Shown here in pieces: positions 6,838 to 9,412 of a DNA stretch of 9,412 bases (its first letter is position 1; every line of letters begins with the position of its first letter). The translations under genes were made by a program, and so were the position numbers. Source of the stretch: DATEMK01 sp035275625. GTDB lineage: Bacteria > Bacteroidota > Bacteroidia > AKYH767-A > OLB10. The stretch is taken from NCBI GenBank assembly GCA_035275625.1, contig DATEMK010000572.1, forward strand, positions 1 through 9,412. The letters are read 5' to 3'. The notes beneath the pieces were generated by a model. It saw only the letters and a list, made by a program, of their open reading frames with translations. It searched no databases and was not told where the DNA came from.

Positions 6838-8277
6838 ATGAAACCAAAATGGCTTTTAACCGCTGCAACCCTGCTGGCGCCATTGTTTTCGGCAGCGCAG
6901 GAAACCTGGGGAATCAGCAACAGCAATTTTGCCGGTAACATGGGAATTTTTCTCAACCCGTCTTCCATTGTGCTTGCTCCTTATAAAAATGAATTTAACC
7001 TCTTGTCGGGCGATTTATTTATTGATAATAATTACCTCTTTTTAAGAAAGAAAAGCAAGGCTCTTCTTAAATCAATTAAGGGTGAAACGGTGGAAAGCGA
7101 ACGTTTCGGTGATTATTATACTCCGAGTCCTGGTAAAAAAGCGTACGGAAGTTTATACGTGATGGGCCCTGCTTATATCAGGAACAAAAATAAATATGCA
7201 TGGGGCGTTCATCTTGCCGTTAAAAGTGCGATGAGCGCGCGCAACGTGCCGTACCACCTTGCAAAATTTATGTATGATGGTTTTGATTTTGCCCCGCAGC
7301 ATGGAATTAATTACACGGCCGGCCCATTCAAAGCAGCCGGTATGGGATGGGGCGAAATAGGGGCAACGTATGCCCGCGTGTTGAAAAGAGACCGTTCTGA
7401 TAACCACATCATAAAAGCGGGGATTACACTGAATTTCCTGGTCGGCTCTTACGGAATATATGTGAATTCACAGTATGTGGATTACACGGTTCCTAACGCC
7501 CAGTTGCTTGTTGTAAATAAAATCAATGCGCAGTACGGGCACTCCTCTCCTATTGATGGCGACCAGGTAGTGAATGATCTTTTAAAGGTGAGGGGATTTG
7601 GCGGCAGCGCCACTGTGGGTTTTACTTATATCAATAATTATAACGCTGCCGGGTATGATTGCTATTCGAACGCTGACCAGGAAAAAAAATATAACTACAG
7701 GCTGGGCCTGTCCTTTGTTGATTTAGGTTATATACGTTTTAAAAGCAAAGGCACCCGGGCGTTTGATTTTACTGACAACTCAACTTACTGGCCCGGTATT
7801 GATACCACAAAATTTTTCAACCTTTATGCTTTTGACACACTCCTGAGCACTAAGTTTTACGGAAATCCCACAGCATCGCAGCGGGACAAAGCTTTCAGCG
7901 TTTACCTTCCTTCGGCAGCAAGCCTGCAGTTAGATTTCTGCCTCGCGCCAAAATATTATCTCAATGCCTCCGTCATGCAGGGTGTGCCGGTTTCTGCTAT
8001 TTCAGTGCACCGTGCTAACCAGGCTGCCGTCAGCATTCGTTATGAAACACGAAGGAGTGAAATTGCCATGCCGCTTACATTTTTTGAATACAGCAAACCG
8101 CACCTGGGATTAGCCGTAAGGTATGGTTTTCTTGTGCTCGGGACCGACAGGCTGGGAACTTATCTCGGGCTGTGGGATGCTACGGGCCTTGATTTTTTCT
8201 TTGGTATTAAATTCAGCAGCTGTGCAAATGAAAAAGGAAAAAGCCGAAGAAAAAGCAAGACAGGCTGCGATATCTGA
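6838..8277 (+). CDS. DUF5723-like outer-membrane protein
   Basis: This 479-residue protein has a clear signal peptide (MKPKWLL, a hydrophobic core to about 17, likely cleavage after AAQ at 19-21). The mature start carries GISNSNFAGNMGIFLNPSS (25-43), followed by FNLLSGDLFIDNNYLFL. This is the N-terminal signature I associate with DUF5723 proteins of Bacteroidota, which are thought to be outer-membrane beta-barrels. The rest is rich in alternating aromatic and small residues with many Gly, Tyr and Asn, as expected for beta strands. A last strand-like segment LDFFFGIKF (about 451-459) is followed by a basic tail of about 20 residues with two cysteines. The start is well placed because the signal peptide begins at this ATG. 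Function is not established for the family. It is transcribed away from the T9SS remnant, and no partner gene is evident. Barrel topology is inferred. Confidence 0.8.
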   Translation: MKPKWLLTAATLLAPLFSAAQETWGISNSNFAGNMGIFLNPSSIVLAPYKNEFNLLSGDLFIDNNYLFLRKKSKALLKSIKGETVESERFGDYYTPSPGKKAYGSLYVMGPAYIRNKNKYAWGVHLAVKSAMSARNVPYHLAKFMYDGFDFAPQHGINYTAGPFKAAGMGWGEIGATYARVLKRDRSDNHIIKAGITLNFLVGSYGIYVNSQYVDYTVPNAQLLVVNKINAQYGHSSPIDGDQVVNDLLKVRGFGGSATVGFTYINNYNAAGYDCYSNADQEKKYNYRLGLSFVDLGYIRFKSKGTRAFDFTDNSTYWPGIDTTKFFNLYAFDTLLSTKFYGNPTASQRDKAFSVYLPSAASLQLDFCLAPKYYLNASVMQGVPVSAISVHRANQAAVSIRYETRRSEIAMPLTFFEYSKPHLGLAVRYGFLVLGTDRLGTYLGLWDATGLDFFFGIKFSSCANEKGKSRRKSKTGCDI

Positions 8278-8298
8278 AAATCAGCAAATAATTTTTTT

Positions 8299-8340
8299 GT
8301 GATTTTATCTTTTTTCATTGTATAAAATAAATAAAATCAC
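8299..8340. repeat. 10-bp perfect inverted repeat after the DUF5723-like gene
   Basis: Arms 8299-8308 and 8331-8340 (GTGATTTTAT and ATAAAATCAC) are perfectly complementary across a 22-base spacer containing a T-run (8311-8315). It begins 21 bases after the stop codon. It may act as a weak terminator or protect the 3' end of the mRNA. The stem is AT-rich and the loop long, so the role is uncertain. Confidence 0.4.
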
Positions 8341-8440
8341 CTGTTCCCTTTTGTTTTGTATTTATTAAATTAGCATCTTGCATCTGAAATTATAAAACTT
8401 TTACGCAAGGTCAAAAAACAGGAGCTTTGCCGGAACAAAA

Positions 8441-8980
8441 ATGAACTTCGATAACTTTACTATCCGACCCATTACCGCCCGGGATGCGGTTGACTTTTTT
8501 CAATTGGTAGAAAATAACAGGGAGCGGATTTCCACTTACTTCCCCGGAATTGTAAAGCTGACAAATAATATTGAAGAAACAACATCACACATTGCGGAAA
8601 GAATTGCGGAAGCCGGCAAAGGAAAATATATGATCTGGCTCATCGTTGATACGCTTACCAATAATATAGCTGGCGTCATCCAGCTTAAGGATATTGACTT
8701 TAATGCATTGAAACGTGAATTCGGTTTTTTTGTGGACCGTAATTATTTGAATAAAGGAATTGCAACCAAAAGTATTTCATTAGTCAGTGATTTTTGTTTT
8801 AATACCCTGAACTTAAACAAAGTGTTTATGAGAATAGCAGAGGAAAATGCTGCAAGCAGAAAAGTTGCTGAAAAATGCGGATTTAAAGTGGAAGGAGTAT
8901 TACGAAACGACTTTATGACTTCTGACGGTAAGCTCATTGACATTTTCTATTATGGACTTTTAAAAGAAGAGTTCCGGTGA
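8441..8980 (+). CDS. GNAT N-acetyltransferase, RimJ/RimL type
   Basis: This 179-residue cytosolic enzyme of the GNAT superfamily transfers acetyl from acetyl-CoA to an amino group. The length is typical of RimJ/RimL-like proteins. The opening FTIRPITARDAVDFFQLV (6-23) is the usual first strand and helix. The acetyl-CoA-binding motif A is seen as REFGFFVDRNYLNKGIATKSI (92-112), with N104-K-G-I-A108 in place of the Q/RxxGxG/A loop. Motif B follows as NLNKVFMRIAEENAASRKVAEKCGFKVEG (124-152), including the characteristic N-x-x-S-x-x-x-x-E-K-x-G-F. The family modifies ribosomal protein N-termini, but many relatives act on small molecules or unknown proteins, so the substrate cannot be called. The stop codon overlaps the GTG start of the next gene by 3 bases, implying co-transcription and translational coupling. 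No close Shine-Dalgarno site is seen; AGGAG lies about 16 bases before the ATG. Confidence 0.85.
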   Translation: MNFDNFTIRPITARDAVDFFQLVENNRERISTYFPGIVKLTNNIEETTSHIAERIAEAGKGKYMIWLIVDTLTNNIAGVIQLKDIDFNALKREFGFFVDRNYLNKGIATKSISLVSDFCFNTLNLNKVFMRIAEENAASRKVAEKCGFKVEGVLRNDFMTSDGKLIDIFYYGLLKEEFR

Positions 8981-9412
8981 AGATTGCAATATCCGGTATT
9001 GGCGGTGTGGGCGGTTACTTTGGAGGATTGCTGGCAAAACAATTCCGGGATTCAAGTGATGCAGAAATCTTTTTTATTGCAAAAGGGGAAAACGAAAAAG
9101 CAATTCAAAAAGATGGCCTGCAATTATTCACTTCAAAAGGGAATTATATTGTCCATCCGAAACTGGTAACATCCGACACGAAATTAATCGGAAAGGTGGA
9201 CCTGCTTGTTTGCTGCACCAAAAGCTATGACCTGGAAGAAAATATGCTGCAGTGCAGGCCCTGCATAAATTCACCAACCATTATTTTACCCCTGCTGAAT
9301 GGAGTTGACAGCCGCCATACAATTGAAAAAATATTTCCGGCAAACGAAATTTGTGATGGCTGCGTTTATTTAATTTCACGTTTAACCAGCCCGGGTATTG
9401 TAAAACAAACCA
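8977..9412 (+). CDS. panE: Ketopantoate reductase-like protein (ApbA/PanE family), 5' part
   Basis: An open frame begins with GTG at 8977-8979 and runs off the window, giving 145 residues of a family usually about 300 long. The N-terminus is a Rossmann fold: KIAISGIGGVGGYFGG, with GxGxxG at 7-12 for NADPH. Then VDLLVCCTKSYDLEE (74-88) places K82 where PanE has its conserved Lys, and LLNGVD (106-111) supplies the conserved Asn-Gly (N108-G109). The catalytic Lys and Glu of the C-terminal domain would lie beyond the window. If a true PanE, it reduces 2-dehydropantoate to pantoate in pantothenate/CoA synthesis. Many Bacteroidota carry paralogues of unknown substrate. The GTG is preferred because no ATG precedes the nucleotide-binding motif, and GTGA overlaps the acetyltransferase stop, a coupling typical of operons. 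Confidence 0.8.
   Translation, partial: MKIAISGIGGVGGYFGGLLAKQFRDSSDAEIFFIAKGENEKAIQKDGLQLFTSKGNYIVHPKLVTSDTKLIGKVDLLVCCTKSYDLEENMLQCRPCINSPTIILPLLNGVDSRHTIEKIFPANEICDGCVYLISRLTSPGIVKQT

Overview
The window looks like a chromosomal segment of a Bacteroidota bacterium, probably an environmental member of the Chitinophagales/Sphingobacteriales type. The reasons are AT-rich intergenic DNA without clear Shine-Dalgarno sites, a C-terminal type IX secretion (T9SS) sorting domain on a gene remnant, a DUF5723-like outer-membrane protein, and a paired M16 peptidase arrangement. The exact genus cannot be read from the sequence. No tRNA, rRNA, CRISPR array, prophage or intact transposase gene was seen.

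Layout: positions 91-837 encode a complete FabG-type 3-oxoacyl-ACP reductase. Positions 962-3952 hold two co-oriented M16 peptidase genes, 72 bp apart. The first has the zinc site (HxxEH plus a distal Glu). The second has lost it but keeps the R/Y segment that the first lacks, so they look like the two subunits of one periplasmic heteromeric protease. Positions 3964-4205 are a 242-bp element made of nested inverted repeats and small hairpins, lying between two convergent genes. Positions 5561-4212 (minus) encode a putative lipoprotein with one c-type heme site (CMGCH) at its C-terminus. Positions 6497-5814 (minus) are the 3' part of a secreted repeat protein with a T9SS sorting domain and no proper 5' end. 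Positions 6558-6837 are non-coding, with a strong 12-bp palindrome and a short tandem octamer. Positions 6838-8277 encode a DUF5723-like outer-membrane protein. Positions 8441-8980 encode a GNAT acetyltransferase, whose stop overlaps the GTG start of a ketopantoate-reductase-like gene that runs off the right edge (8977-9412).

The genes do not form one pathway. There are two likely co-transcribed units, the M16 pair and acetyltransferase-reductase, plus several single genes. Most products act in the envelope: M16 peptidases in the periplasm, a heme lipoprotein, a T9SS cargo remnant and an outer-membrane protein. The strongest candidates for something poorly described are the nested palindromic element at 3964-4205 and the heme lipoprotein beside it. 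I see no clear evidence of a new defence or mobile system.
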